In this document: in pieces, positions 43,347-51,777 of the stretch
Numbering within the stretch: position 1 is the first letter of the stretch
Layout: every line of letters starts with the position of its first letter
Source of the DNA: Rhodococcus sp. P-2
GTDB taxonomy: Bacteria; Actinomycetota; Actinomycetes; Mycobacteriales; Mycobacteriaceae
Direction of reading: 5' to 3'
Assembly: GCF_016598535.1 (NCBI RefSeq)
Contig: NZ_CP066779.1
Location: forward strand, 806,001 to 870,000
DNA: 64,000 nucleotides
The notes under the pieces: generated by a model
Seen by the model: the letters and a program-made list of their open reading frames with translations, nothing else
What the model was told of the DNA's origin: nothing
Databases searched by the model: none
Translations under genes and position numbers: made by a program

Positions 43347-44012
43347 ATGACCACACTCGTCGTAGTTTCCCATTCCGATCCACACTCGCTGACCCAGCAT
43401 GTCGCTCGAACTACCGCCGACGCGATCCGCGACATGGGTGGTGACGTCGACATCGCAGACCTCCACGCCGAAAATTTCGATCCCCGTTTCTCCAAAGACG
43501 ATCTGAACCTGTTCCGCGGCAACGGGACTCCGCCGACTGATGTTGCAGCCGAACAGGACAGAATCGATCGTGCAGACGATCTGATTCTCGTGTTTCCGAT
43601 GTACTGGTGGTCGATGCCCGCATTACTCAAAGGTTGGATCGATCGCGTCTTCGTCAGCGGATGGGCGTACGAATTCACCCCTGGAAGCGAATTCGTGAAG
43701 AAACTGGACCGACTCACCGTCCATCTGATTCCGGTCGCGGGTGACGATGCAGACAGTTTCGAACGCCACGGCGTGTACGAGGCCTTCCGAACACAGATCG
43801 AGCGCGGCATCATCGAATACTGCGGTGCCACACTGGGATCGACAACCTTCGTGCACGAGTCGGATACGAAGAGCCGAGACCTCCTCGCAGCAGAAATCCG
43901 AGATCTCAGCGAAAGTATCGCGGCACGCGTCGCCTATCCTGCGACCGCAACTTCCCGTGGACGTGCAGACATCGGTCAACTGACGCGCGACACACCCGTT
44001 TCCACCCAGTAG
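43347..44012 (+). CDS. NAD(P)H dehydrogenase (quinone), flavodoxin-like
   Basis: A 221-residue flavodoxin-fold oxidoreductase of the NQO1/MdaB/KefF group. It has VVVSHSDPHSLTQHVA for FMN phosphate binding, DDLILVFPMYWWSMPALLKGWIDRVFVSGWAYEF as the flavin-contact region and FERHGVYEAFRTQIE later. It transfers two electrons from NAD(P)H to quinones and protects from redox cycling. AAGGA precedes the ATG. It is divergent from a TetR gene that probably senses quinones. The end overlaps the converging GNAT gene by 37 bases. Confidence 0.9.
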   Translation: MTTLVVVSHSDPHSLTQHVARTTADAIRDMGGDVDIADLHAENFDPRFSKDDLNLFRGNGTPPTDVAAEQDRIDRADDLILVFPMYWWSMPALLKGWIDRVFVSGWAYEFTPGSEFVKKLDRLTVHLIPVAGDDADSFERHGVYEAFRTQIERGIIEYCGATLGSTTFVHESDTKSRDLLAAEIRDLSESIAARVAYPATATSRGRADIGQLTRDTPVSTQ

Positions 44013-44557
44013 CGAAGCGTGTCTCCCGAATGGCCGAGGTTGCGCGACAACTGATCAGCTGGGCGCACGCTGTCGAGTAGACCACCACACCCTTCGATCG
44101 CCTTACGCGAACCCGCATTGGTTTCGTCGCAGGTAATCAGGACTCGACTGAGCCCTACCGGGTCACCGGCATACGCGAGCACTTCCCGCAGAGCCGCCGA
44201 CGCCAGACCTTTCCGGCGCTCCGACGGCCTGACCCCATAGCCGATATGGCCACCTACATCGGCCAAGAACTCGTTCAGGCTGTGTCGCAACTGGATAGCG
44301 CCGAGATACCTGCCGTCTCGAACGATCCACCAGTTGGTTGCCGGGACAACGTCGGGCCCCGGCACTGCCTCAGGCTGCGCCAACAACTCCTGCACCCACT
44401 GCCCGAATCCGTCGCGGGATGCGAGATCGAGGTCTAGACGTTGCGCAACGCCCAACGCCGAACCGGGCTGATCCGCCTGCGGTCCGCCCCACTCGTCACG
44501 CGACTCCAACCAGGACGCCCACATGGCCTCGTCAGGCGCAACCAAATCGACAGTCAT
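43976..44557 (-). CDS. GNAT-family acetyltransferase
   Basis: A 193-residue GNAT enzyme. It shows the acceptor strand NWWIVRDGRYLGAIQLRHSLNEFLADVGGHIGYGVRPSERRKGLASAALREVL (positions about 75-127), with acetyl-CoA loop RRKGLAS, and ITCDETNAGSRKAIEGCGG, typical of region B. The substrate is unknown. ATG 44557 begins the family sequence; the open frame continues upstream without it. The 3' end overlaps the quinone reductase gene by 37 bases on the other strand. Confidence 0.85.
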   Translation of the reverse strand: MTVDLVAPDEAMWASWLESRDEWGGPQADQPGSALGVAQRLDLDLASRDGFGQWVQELLAQPEAVPGPDVVPATNWWIVRDGRYLGAIQLRHSLNEFLADVGGHIGYGVRPSERRKGLASAALREVLAYAGDPVGLSRVLITCDETNAGSRKAIEGCGGLLDSVRPADQLSRNLGHSGDTLRYWVETGVSRVS

Positions 44558-44620
44558 AGCAGCGATGCTACTTCGCAACCAGCAATGGTCGAGACTTAGC
44601 CTCATTCCATCGCATAGGCA

Positions 44621-44626
44621 CATAGT
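44621..44626 (+). promoter_or_regulatory. -10 element of the 44635 gene
   Basis: CATAGT ends eight bases before the ATG at 44635, so the transcript is probably leaderless or nearly so. Confidence 0.3.
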
Positions 44627-44634
44627 GTTCCTGT

Positions 44635-45618
44635 ATGAGTGGACGTTTCATAGCTGGGGTCTTTGTCGCCGTCGTCAGTGTCGTTGCCGTTGCGTTGGTT
44701 TGGGCCGGCGTTCGAGACTACGAATCTTTCACTCCCCCAGTCGCGACAGCAGTCGATCGGGCAGACTGCCTGGCCCCCGATATTGCCGCCGCGCTCGTCG
44801 CCCCCGAGGCACGTGACAGCAGCATCGCCCTTCGCCCTGAGGGAAGTGGATACCCACCTCCTGATTTCAGCCCCGTCGCAGTTGTTCGATGCGAACGCGG
44901 AGAAGCGTCCGACGGCGGGTTGACCATCGACTCCATACGCCTCGAGGGAGACATCCACGCGGTAGAGGATGCGTTCCGCGAACAGTCTCGTCGATTTCCT
45001 GCCAACGTCCAGGCCGACTGTGCGTACCGTCTCGTCCCGCCGGCCGGATTGTGGTTGGTGGACGAAACAGGAGCCGCCATACGCCCTACCTGGCCGGCTG
45101 CGCCCTGCGGCCTGCAAGAGCAACCACACGCAGCACTGAACCGATTGCAGGAGGTCGGCCGCGAGCAACGCCTGGTCGACGGCGAAGCTGCCGACGATGC
45201 TGGAATCTGCCCGGAGTCGATCGGACAACCGTTCACGACAAGCACTGAAGCTGACAAGAAACGCATGGAAGAACACGAAGACACTCACGCGCGCCCACTG
45301 ACGGAAACAGCCTTGGCTACACCGATTTCCGACGTCGGCAGACTACGGGTGTGCCGCTATTCCACCGAACCACCGCTTCCAGAGTCCCGAATCCGCTTGT
45401 CACGCCAGCAGAGTGCGGATCTGATGGGGGCTGTATCCACCGCACCACTCGCTGGCCCATGCGATCGCAACGCCCAACACATCGCTTCGATCGAAGTACT
45501 TCGTCCTGACGGATCGGGCGGCACGCGGATGGCAGTCGAACTCGACGGATGCCAACGCGTAAATCTCCTCGGACAACGTCAACTAACGCCCGGGGTCATT
45601 GCGCTGCTGTTGGAGTAA
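44635..45618 (+). CDS. Hypothetical membrane-anchored extracellular protein
   Basis: A 327-residue protein with one N-terminal signal-anchor helix (FIAGVFVAVVSVVAVALVWAGV, positions about 5-26, shown for length only) and a large outside domain. The domain has eight or nine cysteines (for example RADCLAPD, VVRCERGE, QADCAYRL, APCGLQE, GICPESIG, LRVCRYS, GPCDRNA, DGCQRVN), suggesting several disulfides. I recognise no family. Similar anchored, Cys-rich proteins are common in the actinobacterial envelope. It stands alone between two acetyltransferase genes. Confidence 0.75.
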   Translation: MSGRFIAGVFVAVVSVVAVALVWAGVRDYESFTPPVATAVDRADCLAPDIAAALVAPEARDSSIALRPEGSGYPPPDFSPVAVVRCERGEASDGGLTIDSIRLEGDIHAVEDAFREQSRRFPANVQADCAYRLVPPAGLWLVDETGAAIRPTWPAAPCGLQEQPHAALNRLQEVGREQRLVDGEAADDAGICPESIGQPFTTSTEADKKRMEEHEDTHARPLTETALATPISDVGRLRVCRYSTEPPLPESRIRLSRQQSADLMGAVSTAPLAGPCDRNAQHIASIEVLRPDGSGGTRMAVELDGCQRVNLLGQRQLTPGVIALLLE

Positions 45619-45780
45619 TGCTGACCCGCGGCAACGGGTGTCGTCGGCCGGAGCGGTCTGTCTGGCAGCGCTCAGAATGATCACCCGCACTCGTCATGCC
45701 CAATCATCGACGGGCTTGTCACGCCGATGTCGAAGTGGTTGAGAGGAGAATTCGGAGTGGTAAATCTTAACCATCGCCCA

Positions 45781-45786
45781 TAAGGT
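45781..45786 (+). promoter_or_regulatory. -10 element of the 45794 GNAT gene (leaderless)
   Basis: TAAGGT ends seven bases before the ATG at 45794. No clear -35. The preceding 160 bp hold nothing else I can support. Confidence 0.35.
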
Positions 45787-45793
45787 CCCTGGC

Positions 45794-46327
45794 ATGGAAG
45801 ACTCTCGAGCGCCAGGAACGAGCATCTCGCTTGAAACCGATCGACTGATCCTCAGGGCGCGCAGAGTGTCCGACGCCGCTGTCCTGCGGGAACTTTGGAC
45901 CGAGCGCGATCCTCGTGTCCCGCCGCGCCGTCAGATCGATTCCGATGGCCGGCCCACGATCGAAGATATCGAGGACCAGATTCGCAGTAGCTCCCGCGAA
46001 CTCAATCTGTTGACAGTGGAACGAAAAGTATTCGGCGATGTCATCGGCTACTGCGGACTGATTGACACTGTGCGTGGATCCGACGGAGAGCCTGAACTGG
46101 CATTTGAGTTTCTTCGTAGGACATGGAGTCAGGGATACGCGACCGAGGCCTCCTGGGCCGTCCTCCATTGGGCACAGTCATCGGGATATCGACGTCTTTG
46201 GGCTACAGTCCGCGACTGGAACGGAGCGTCTCGTCGAGTGATGGCAAAACTCGAGTTCGTCGAGACCGCCCGTGTGGAAGCGGACGAAATCCACGGCGAC
46301 CTGCTGATCACGACCAAAGAACTGTGA
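45794..46327 (+). CDS. GNAT-family acetyltransferase (RimJ/RimL-like)
   Basis: A 177-residue acetyltransferase of the RimJ/RimL type. It has LETDRLILRARRVSDAAVLRELW near the N-terminus (the LxTxRLxLR motif), ELAFEFLRRTWSQGYATEASWAVLHWAQ with the acetyl-CoA loop WSQGYATEA, and VRDWNGASRRVMAKLEFV (region B). It may acetylate a protein N-terminus or a small amine. The stop is 15 bp from that of the converging sucrase/ferredoxin-like gene. Confidence 0.88.
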   Translation: MEDSRAPGTSISLETDRLILRARRVSDAAVLRELWTERDPRVPPRRQIDSDGRPTIEDIEDQIRSSSRELNLLTVERKVFGDVIGYCGLIDTVRGSDGEPELAFEFLRRTWSQGYATEASWAVLHWAQSSGYRRLWATVRDWNGASRRVMAKLEFVETARVEADEIHGDLLITTKEL

Positions 46328-46341
46328 CTACAGTCCGAGAA

Positions 46342-47223
46342 TCACAGGTCTCGAATCGACGTGACGACAACTGGCCTCACCGGCTTGGGAGCCGCACCGC
46401 AACTCGGTGGACGCGGCGCAAGTTCGGAGACCGCCGTCTCCACCACCCACCGCCGGCCGTCCGCATGTGCGACGACGCACGTCTCGTCACTCGCCTGCTC
46501 TACGACAGCCAAGTCGTCGATTCCACAGCTGATTTGTTGTCGCACAGCAATTTCCGAAACCTGCCCCGCAGGAGGCCAGCAACTCCGTCCACGCAGGCCT
46601 GACAGATGGACCTGATCTCGCGAAGCCACCTCCACGGCCGTGACACTCTCACCAGCGGACAGACGACCGTATGTATTGCCGCTCGGCAGCAAGATCATCG
46701 ACGGCGCAAATCGGTGCCCTCCGGTATGAGAACACTCCCACACCTGGGGTCCGAAGGACGACATCAACGCTGCCGCAATCGGTCTGCCGAACACAGCGCA
46801 GCACTGGTCGCGCTTGCCGTGAGCGCAGACCAATACGACAGGCTCGGTCACCTGGTCGCCCAATCCTGGCGGCGGCCCATCCAGCAGGGAGAAATCGACG
46901 TCGAGTAGATCCATCGGTGAATCGATGCGCAACCTTTCGCACCATGAGTCGCTCGGATCGGAGCGCGCAAGCAGGACGGTGTGTCCATCAGTCAACGGAT
47001 CGGTGCGGCCGGGTCGACGGATGAACATGATTCGTACATCGGCAGCGTCGGCTCGTCGACTGAGCTCGGCGGCAAGCTCCTCCCCCAAGGCTGTTCCGTC
47101 CAGTACGTCACGACCCCACGCTGCGTTGAATTCGAGGCACACCCAACCCCGCACGACGGCAGCACTGCCTGCCAGCGGTTCGTCAACAGCAGACAACGCG
47201 GAACAGGTCTCGGCTTCGATCAC
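46342..47223 (-). CDS. Sucrase/ferredoxin-like (thioredoxin-like [2Fe-2S]) protein
   Basis: A 293-residue protein of the sucrase/ferredoxin-like family (Pfam Suc_Fer-like). It has VLVCAHGKRDQCCAVFGRPIAAAL and ECSHTGGHRFAPSMILLPSGNTYGRL, matching the family pair C-x-H-G-x-R-D-x-C-C and H-x-G-G-H-R-F-A. These residues probably bind an iron-sulfur cluster in a thioredoxin-like fold. Its physiological role is unknown. It is the last gene of a run on this strand that begins with a TetR gene at 48.9 kb. Confidence 0.87.
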   Translation of the reverse strand: MIEAETCSALSAVDEPLAGSAAVVRGWVCLEFNAAWGRDVLDGTALGEELAAELSRRADAADVRIMFIRRPGRTDPLTDGHTVLLARSDPSDSWCERLRIDSPMDLLDVDFSLLDGPPPGLGDQVTEPVVLVCAHGKRDQCCAVFGRPIAAALMSSFGPQVWECSHTGGHRFAPSMILLPSGNTYGRLSAGESVTAVEVASRDQVHLSGLRGRSCWPPAGQVSEIAVRQQISCGIDDLAVVEQASDETCVVAHADGRRWVVETAVSELAPRPPSCGAAPKPVRPVVVTSIRDL

Positions 47224-47274
47224 GAGCCCTATTGTGTCAGCCTCGCTGAAAGTCGATCAGCCGTCCCAGTCAGC

Positions 47275-47847
47275 TCAGTAGAACTTCTTGCCCTCGGCAA
47301 GCTGGTTCACGAACTTCTCGATCCGCCGGGTTCGCGTCTCCGGACGCTTTGCCTCCTGTAATCGGTACGCGATGGCGAACCGGTTGGTGGAATTGAGCGT
47401 CGCGTAGAACTCGCGAGCCTTCGGGTTTTCTGCAAGAGCATCGAGAAAGTCCTTCGGCACCTCGGCCTTGGCTGCTCCCTCGTACGCGCGATCCCAGCGG
47501 CCGTCTGCCTTGGCCTTCTCGATCTCGGCGATGCCGGATGGCTCGAGTAATCCTGCAGCATCAAGACGGGCGACTATCTCGACGTTGCGTTTGGACCACG
47601 GACTCCGCGCAGTGCGGCGCGAAAACTTCTGCACGAAAAAATCGTCGTCGATTCGCCGGGACAGGCTGTCGATCCAGCCGAAGCACAGCGCCACGTCCAA
47701 TGCTTGGTCGTAGTCGATCGAACTGTGTGACGAGTTCTTCTTGGCCATCTTGAGCCAGAGCCCGGGGACTGCCTCATGGTTCTCGGACAGCCATCGACGG
47801 AACTCTTCTCCGTCAGAGAAGTATTCGGTACCGAGTTCGACTGCCAT
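47275..47847 (-). CDS. YdeI/OmpD-associated family protein
   Basis: A 190-residue protein. It contains GLWLKMAKKNSSHSSIDYDQALDVALCFGWIDSLSRRIDDDFFVQKFSRRTARSPWSKRNVEIVARL (positions about 29-95), the signature of the YdeI/OmpD-associated family (also called bacteriocin-protection protein), and a C-terminal helical region. The molecular function is unclear; relatives have been tied to resistance to cationic peptides. The gene follows the small membrane gene by about ten bases, so it is likely in the same transcript. Confidence 0.87.
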   Translation of the reverse strand: MAVELGTEYFSDGEEFRRWLSENHEAVPGLWLKMAKKNSSHSSIDYDQALDVALCFGWIDSLSRRIDDDFFVQKFSRRTARSPWSKRNVEIVARLDAAGLLEPSGIAEIEKAKADGRWDRAYEGAAKAEVPKDFLDALAENPKAREFYATLNSTNRFAIAYRLQEAKRPETRTRRIEKFVNQLAEGKKFY

Positions 47848-47856
47848 CAGTGCTCC

Positions 47857-48372
47857 TCATTTTCGCGATACCCATACTCTGACAAAACCCTGCGACAAAT
47901 ATCCGAGAGTTCCAAGTGCGAGCACCCATTTGCCAATACTGACCGTCGAGACGGCGCGAACCCTCGAGTCGGTGATGCTGTCGCGGTGATCGAGGAAACG
48001 GAGTCCGACCACGTTCTCGACGTAGTCGCCGGCCGCTGACAGCACGGGCGCTACGGCCAGCGCGCGCCGAGTTGAGGGCGATAGGGGCACCCGCTCGCCG
48101 AGCCGCGTGCCTGCTGACCGCAAAGCCATCGCGTAGATCACTGGATGAACGAAGTCGGGGTAGTAGTGACTACGAAATCGCGACGTGGCCTCCGCATCCA
48201 TGGAGTCCAAGATTTCGATGTACCGACGAGCGGAAAATGCTGTCTGCACGTCCAAGACCTTGGGAGCCACCGGCCCGAGTAAGCGAGCAATATTCGCTTG
48301 TGAGACACCAAAAGCGGTGGTCCACAGTGCCATTGCCTTCGCAGATCCAGTTGGTGCCATGTCATCGATCAT
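47857..48372 (-). CDS. Hypothetical membrane protein
   Basis: A 171-residue protein with several hydrophobic segments (near MALWTTAFGVSQANIARLLG, FVHPVIYAMALRSAG, RRALAVAPVLSAAGDYVENVVGL, and SIGKWVLALGTLGYLSQGFVRVWV). I do not know the family. The motif DFVHPVIY and a later DYVENV look conserved-like. The ATG at 48372 overlaps the TetR stop by four bases (ATGA), so it is translated together with the regulator, which probably controls it. Confidence 0.7.
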   Translation of the reverse strand: MIDDMAPTGSAKAMALWTTAFGVSQANIARLLGPVAPKVLDVQTAFSARRYIEILDSMDAEATSRFRSHYYPDFVHPVIYAMALRSAGTRLGERVPLSPSTRRALAVAPVLSAAGDYVENVVGLRFLDHRDSITDSRVRAVSTVSIGKWVLALGTLGYLSQGFVRVWVSRK

Positions 48373-48929
48373 TTCACTATTGGATCGACGCCGACGACAA
48401 GTGCAACCAATTTGTCGATGTCGATACGAGGCTCGGTGTTCTGGGAAACCGCTGCCAGCCGGATCGGCGAAGCTATTGCCGTGAGAACAGTATCGGGATC
48501 AGTGCCGTCTGAAATCTCGCCGCGTTCGATCCCGCGGTCGATCATTACCGCTGCCGCATCGAATCGAGCCCGCCAGAACTGTGCGCGCGCAGCCAAGATT
48601 TCCGCGTCGTCGGTAGGCATCACGCCCGTGCGGGCCAGTGCCAATCCGGTATCTGTCGCGAGCCAATCCTGCAGGCGTCGAGCAAAAGCTCGAAGATCGC
48701 CGAAGAGTGTCCCAGTGTCAGGTATCGGCAAACCTGCATCGGTGAACTCGCGAAGAGCATCCACGACCAGCAAGTCGACCGTCGCCCATCTGCGGTAAAT
48801 CGACGTCGGATGAACGTCCGCTTCGACCGCTATGGCGGCAATCGTCACCGACTGCGGTCCTAGTTCAGCAACCTTCCGCACAGTCGCTTCGATCACGGCC
48901 GTTCGGACCGCTCGACCCCTTTGCTTCAT
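48369..48929 (-). CDS. TetR/AcrR-family regulator
   Basis: A 186-residue TetR repressor. The helix-turn-helix is VIEATVRKVAELGPQSVTIAAIAVEADVHPTSIYRRWATVDLLVVDALREF (positions about 12-62). ATG 48929 (MKQRGRAV) begins the family sequence. It is the first gene of a run with the membrane, YdeI and sucrase/ferredoxin-like genes. A large perfect palindrome (48960-48986) lies 30 bp upstream, the likely operator. Confidence 0.88.
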   Translation of the reverse strand: MKQRGRAVRTAVIEATVRKVAELGPQSVTIAAIAVEADVHPTSIYRRWATVDLLVVDALREFTDAGLPIPDTGTLFGDLRAFARRLQDWLATDTGLALARTGVMPTDDAEILAARAQFWRARFDAAAVMIDRGIERGEISDGTDPDTVLTAIASPIRLAAVSQNTEPRIDIDKLVALVVGVDPIVK

Positions 48930-48959
48930 GACCTCATTGTGCCAACCGTGACACCCAGT

Positions 48960-48986
48960 CATATCGCAATAAGAACTTGCGATATG
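48960..48986. promoter_or_regulatory. 27-bp TetR-type operator
   Basis: CATATCGCAA (48960-48969) and TTGCGATATG (48977-48986) are exact inverted repeats around seven bases, between the TetR gene and a divergent small gene. It is the strongest operator-like palindrome in the window. Confidence 0.75.
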
Positions 48987-49028
48987 TTCGAATGTGAGCA
49001 ATCCCTTACCAGCGAGGTGGCGATTTAC

Positions 49029-49124
49029 ATGGTCATGTTCTTCGAAGTTCTATTCGTTCTCGCGTCGGTCGCGATGACATGGTTTGCCATATACGTCATT
49101 TACCGCCTGATCCGGGACGACTGA
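49029..49124 (+). CDS. Candidate 31-residue membrane peptide
   Basis: ATG 49029 opens a 31-residue frame made almost wholly of one membrane helix (MVMFFEVLFVLASVAMTWF and following) with a charged end YRLIRDD. GAGG stands about 11 bases upstream. It is divergent from the TetR gene and shares its operator region, so it could be a small regulated membrane protein. Translation is unproven. Confidence 0.4.
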   Translation: MVMFFEVLFVLASVAMTWFAIYVIYRLIRDD

Positions 49125-49218
49125 CAATGACGTCGTCTCGGATCTGATCACCGACGAGTGAGGTTGCAAGAAAGCGGGCATCCCGTATCGATCATCGGTC
49201 CGATAGCGGGGAGCGCGC

Positions 49219-50052
49219 ATGTCGCCCAAGTCCAACCCGACTGTTCTGTTCATCCACGGACTCTGGATGCACCCGACCACGTGGGATCCCTGGGCGCAGC
49301 TTTTCAATGCGCAGGGGTACGCCACGATGGCACCCGGATGGCCAGGGGATGCGTTGACGGTGGGTGAGACGCGCGAACATCCGGAGGACATCGCGGGACA
49401 CGGCATCGAGGACGTGACGGATCATTACGCAAAGGTGATCGCAGATCTCGACGAACCACCGATCGTGATCGGGCACTCGTTCGGAGGCTTGATCGCCCAG
49501 AAACTGCTGGGCCAGGAGTTGGCGACTGCGGCAATTGCCATCGACCCCGCTCAGCCCAAAGGTGTGTTGAAACTTCCTCTCGTTCAACTGGGCAGCGTGT
49601 TCCCTGTCCTGTCCAACCCCGGCAACTACCGGAAGGCCTACTCACACAACAGGAAATCGTTCCACAAATCCTTCGCCAGCGCCGTGTCCAGGGACGAGTC
49701 CGACGCCTTGTTCGAACAGTATGCAATTCCCGCCCCCGGACGGCCGTTGTTCGAGGCAGCACTCGCCAACTTCGCGCCCCACAGCCCCGCTGCAGTGGAT
49801 TTCAACGCCCGCCGCGGGCCACTGCTGATGATCGGCGGCGGTAAGGATCGCACGGTACCGAAAGCCAGTTCGGACAGCTCGTTCAAGAAGTACGCCAAGG
49901 CGCCGACGGTCAACGAATACAAGGTCTTCGGCGATCGGGGTCACTCACTGACCATCGACCACGGCTGGCGTGAGATCGCCGACTACAGCCTGGCCTGGCT
50001 CGACAAGCAGGGTATGAACCCACCACAGGGAAAGCACGAGAGCCAGTCCTAG
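49219..50052 (+). CDS. Alpha/beta hydrolase
   Basis: A 277-residue cytoplasmic alpha/beta hydrolase. It has the oxyanion loop FIHGLWMHPTTW, the nucleophile elbow VIGHSFGGLIAQ with Ser87, the acid region GGGKDRTVP, and the catalytic His in DRGHSLT. These match non-haem chloroperoxidase- or esterase-like families. The substrate is not clear. GGGGAG precedes the ATG. Its stop codon shares a CTAG tetranucleotide (50049-50052) with the stop of the converging regulator. Confidence 0.88.
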   Translation: MSPKSNPTVLFIHGLWMHPTTWDPWAQLFNAQGYATMAPGWPGDALTVGETREHPEDIAGHGIEDVTDHYAKVIADLDEPPIVIGHSFGGLIAQKLLGQELATAAIAIDPAQPKGVLKLPLVQLGSVFPVLSNPGNYRKAYSHNRKSFHKSFASAVSRDESDALFEQYAIPAPGRPLFEAALANFAPHSPAAVDFNARRGPLLMIGGGKDRTVPKASSDSSFKKYAKAPTVNEYKVFGDRGHSLTIDHGWREIADYSLAWLDKQGMNPPQGKHESQS

Positions 50053-51005
50053 CCGAATGCTTGAAAACGACGACGGTACACCTGCGGCGAGATTCCGAGA
50101 TGCGTCGAAAATGCTCGACGCAAGGATTCCGAGCTGCCGAATCCTGCCAACTGCGCGGCATCGGTCACCGAGTGGCCGGCATCGAGAAGCGCCTTCGCGG
50201 AATCGAAACGGATCAACTCGACGTATTTGGCCGGCGTCGTATCGAGCTCCTCACGAAAGAGCCTCGTCAGGTGCCGCGGGCTCAGGTGCGCCAAGGCAGC
50301 CAGTTCGTCGACCGAGTACTCCCCCGCCGGATCCGCTGCCACCACATCGACCACTGCGCGAAGAGCCGGCACTCGTGGCCGCGGCCCGCTCAGCGACGGT
50401 GAGAACTGTGACTGCCCACCTGGACGCTGGAGAAAAACCACCAGAAGCTGCGCGACGCGTCGAGCCATTTCTGCACCATGATCACGCTCGAGCAATGCGA
50501 GCGCGAGGTCGATCCCGGCAGTCACGCCCGCAGACGAGAACACCGTGCCGTCCTCGATGAAGATGGCGTCGGGAACCACCGTGATCTGCGGATAGGCACG
50601 CGCCAACGTCGCCGTGTGCTGCCAATGCGTGGTTGCGCGGCGTCCGTCGAGCAATCCGCTGGCTGCAAGGATGAATGTTCCGGTACAAATCGAGGCAACC
50701 CGATCCGACCGCCCTGCCAGGTCGCTCGCCGCCTCACGCAGTTCCGGACTCACCGGCGTGGACGGGAACACGTCACCACCCATGACCAGCAACGTGTCGA
50801 AGAAACCGGAATCTACGACGTCACAGTCGACCGGAATGCGCATCCCGGTCGACGAGTCGACATCGTGCCCACCTACCGAACAGATCACCAACTCGTAGTT
50901 CGCCCCGCCGCGATTGGCCTCTGCGAACACCTCGCTCGGACCTGCGACGTCGAGCAGTTTGACGCCGTCGAACACCAGGACGGCAACTCGATGCCCTGCG
51001 GTCAC
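50049..51005 (-). CDS. GlxA-type regulator (DJ-1/PfpI domain plus AraC helix-turn-helix)
   Basis: A 318-residue regulator. Residues 1-190 are a DJ-1/PfpI-like (GATase1) domain with VLVFDGVKLLDVAGPSEVF and the elbow-like SICTGTFILAASGLL. The C-terminal AraC-type domain has SVDELAALAHLSPRHLTRLFREELDTTPAKYVELIRFDSAKALL and SVTDAAQLAGFGSSESLRRAF (two helix-turn-helix motifs). The GTG at 51005 has AGGAG about eight bases upstream. GlxA-like proteins often activate small catabolic or stress genes after sensing a metabolite. The broken HD gene lies divergently and may be its old target. Confidence 0.9.
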   Translation of the reverse strand: MTAGHRVAVLVFDGVKLLDVAGPSEVFAEANRGGANYELVICSVGGHDVDSSTGMRIPVDCDVVDSGFFDTLLVMGGDVFPSTPVSPELREAASDLAGRSDRVASICTGTFILAASGLLDGRRATTHWQHTATLARAYPQITVVPDAIFIEDGTVFSSAGVTAGIDLALALLERDHGAEMARRVAQLLVVFLQRPGGQSQFSPSLSGPRPRVPALRAVVDVVAADPAGEYSVDELAALAHLSPRHLTRLFREELDTTPAKYVELIRFDSAKALLDAGHSVTDAAQLAGFGSSESLRRAFSTHLGISPQVYRRRFQAFG

Positions 51006-51129
51006 GATGCGCTCTCCTTCGTCCTGATCTGTGGACAGTATGGCCGAGATCAGGGTGCGACCGCGTGCGTGCTCGACCGACACTGGGATGACCGAGAATT
51101 CGCAGCAGCGACGAGCAGAGCAGGTACCG

Positions 51130-51768
51130 ATGAACACGATCATTGCCGGTGTGAAAATCCCCGATTCGAAGATGGCTGCCGATGCCACCGACCTGGTACG
51201 AGATACGGCATCCGAGTTACTGTTTCACCACTCGCGACGCGTCTTCCTCTTCGGATCACTTCGAGGAACGCGTCTGGGTCTGCACGCCGACCCCGAGTTG
51301 CTCTACGTCGGTGCCATGTTCCACGACCTGGGTCTCACCGAGAAATTCCGGGACAGTACGTCACGATTCGAATTGGACGGAGCAGACGAAGCGCGACAGT
51401 TCCTCACCGGCTAAGGGGTCGACGAAACCGACATCCGCACAGTGTGGGAGAGCATCGCTCTGCACACGACGCCAGAGGTACCCTCGCGGCTGGAGCCCGA
51501 AATCGCCTTGGTGACAGCGGGCGTGGAGACCGACGTACTCGGAATCGGGTACAAGGAACTCGACCAGGCCGACATCGACGCCGTCACCGCGGCCCACCCC
51601 CGTCCGGATTTCAAGAATCAGATTCTGAAAGCCTTCACCGACGGCTTCAAGCACCGCCCCGAGAGCACGTTCGGAACGGTCAACGGTGACGTGCTCGAGC
51701 ATTTCGTACCGGGATTTCGGCACATCGATTTCGTCGAGGTCATCCAGAACTCGGCTTGGCCCCAATAG
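51130..51768 (+). pseudogene. HD-domain phosphohydrolase-like gene interrupted by an in-frame TAA
   Basis: The frame from ATG 51130 encodes MNTIIAGVKIPDSKMAADATDLV, then HHSRRVFLFGSLRGTRLGLHADPELLYVGAMFHDLGLTEKF, an HD-domain motif of the cyanamide-hydratase-like type. A TAA at 51412-51414 ends it after 94 codons. The same frame stays open with good codon use for another 117 codons to 51768 (DETDIRTVWESIALHTTPEVPSRL and onward), so one nonsense change split a protein of about 212 residues. It is either a pseudogene or two separate pieces. It is divergent from the GlxA-like regulator. Confidence 0.8.
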
Positions 51769-51777
51769 AATTCGAGT

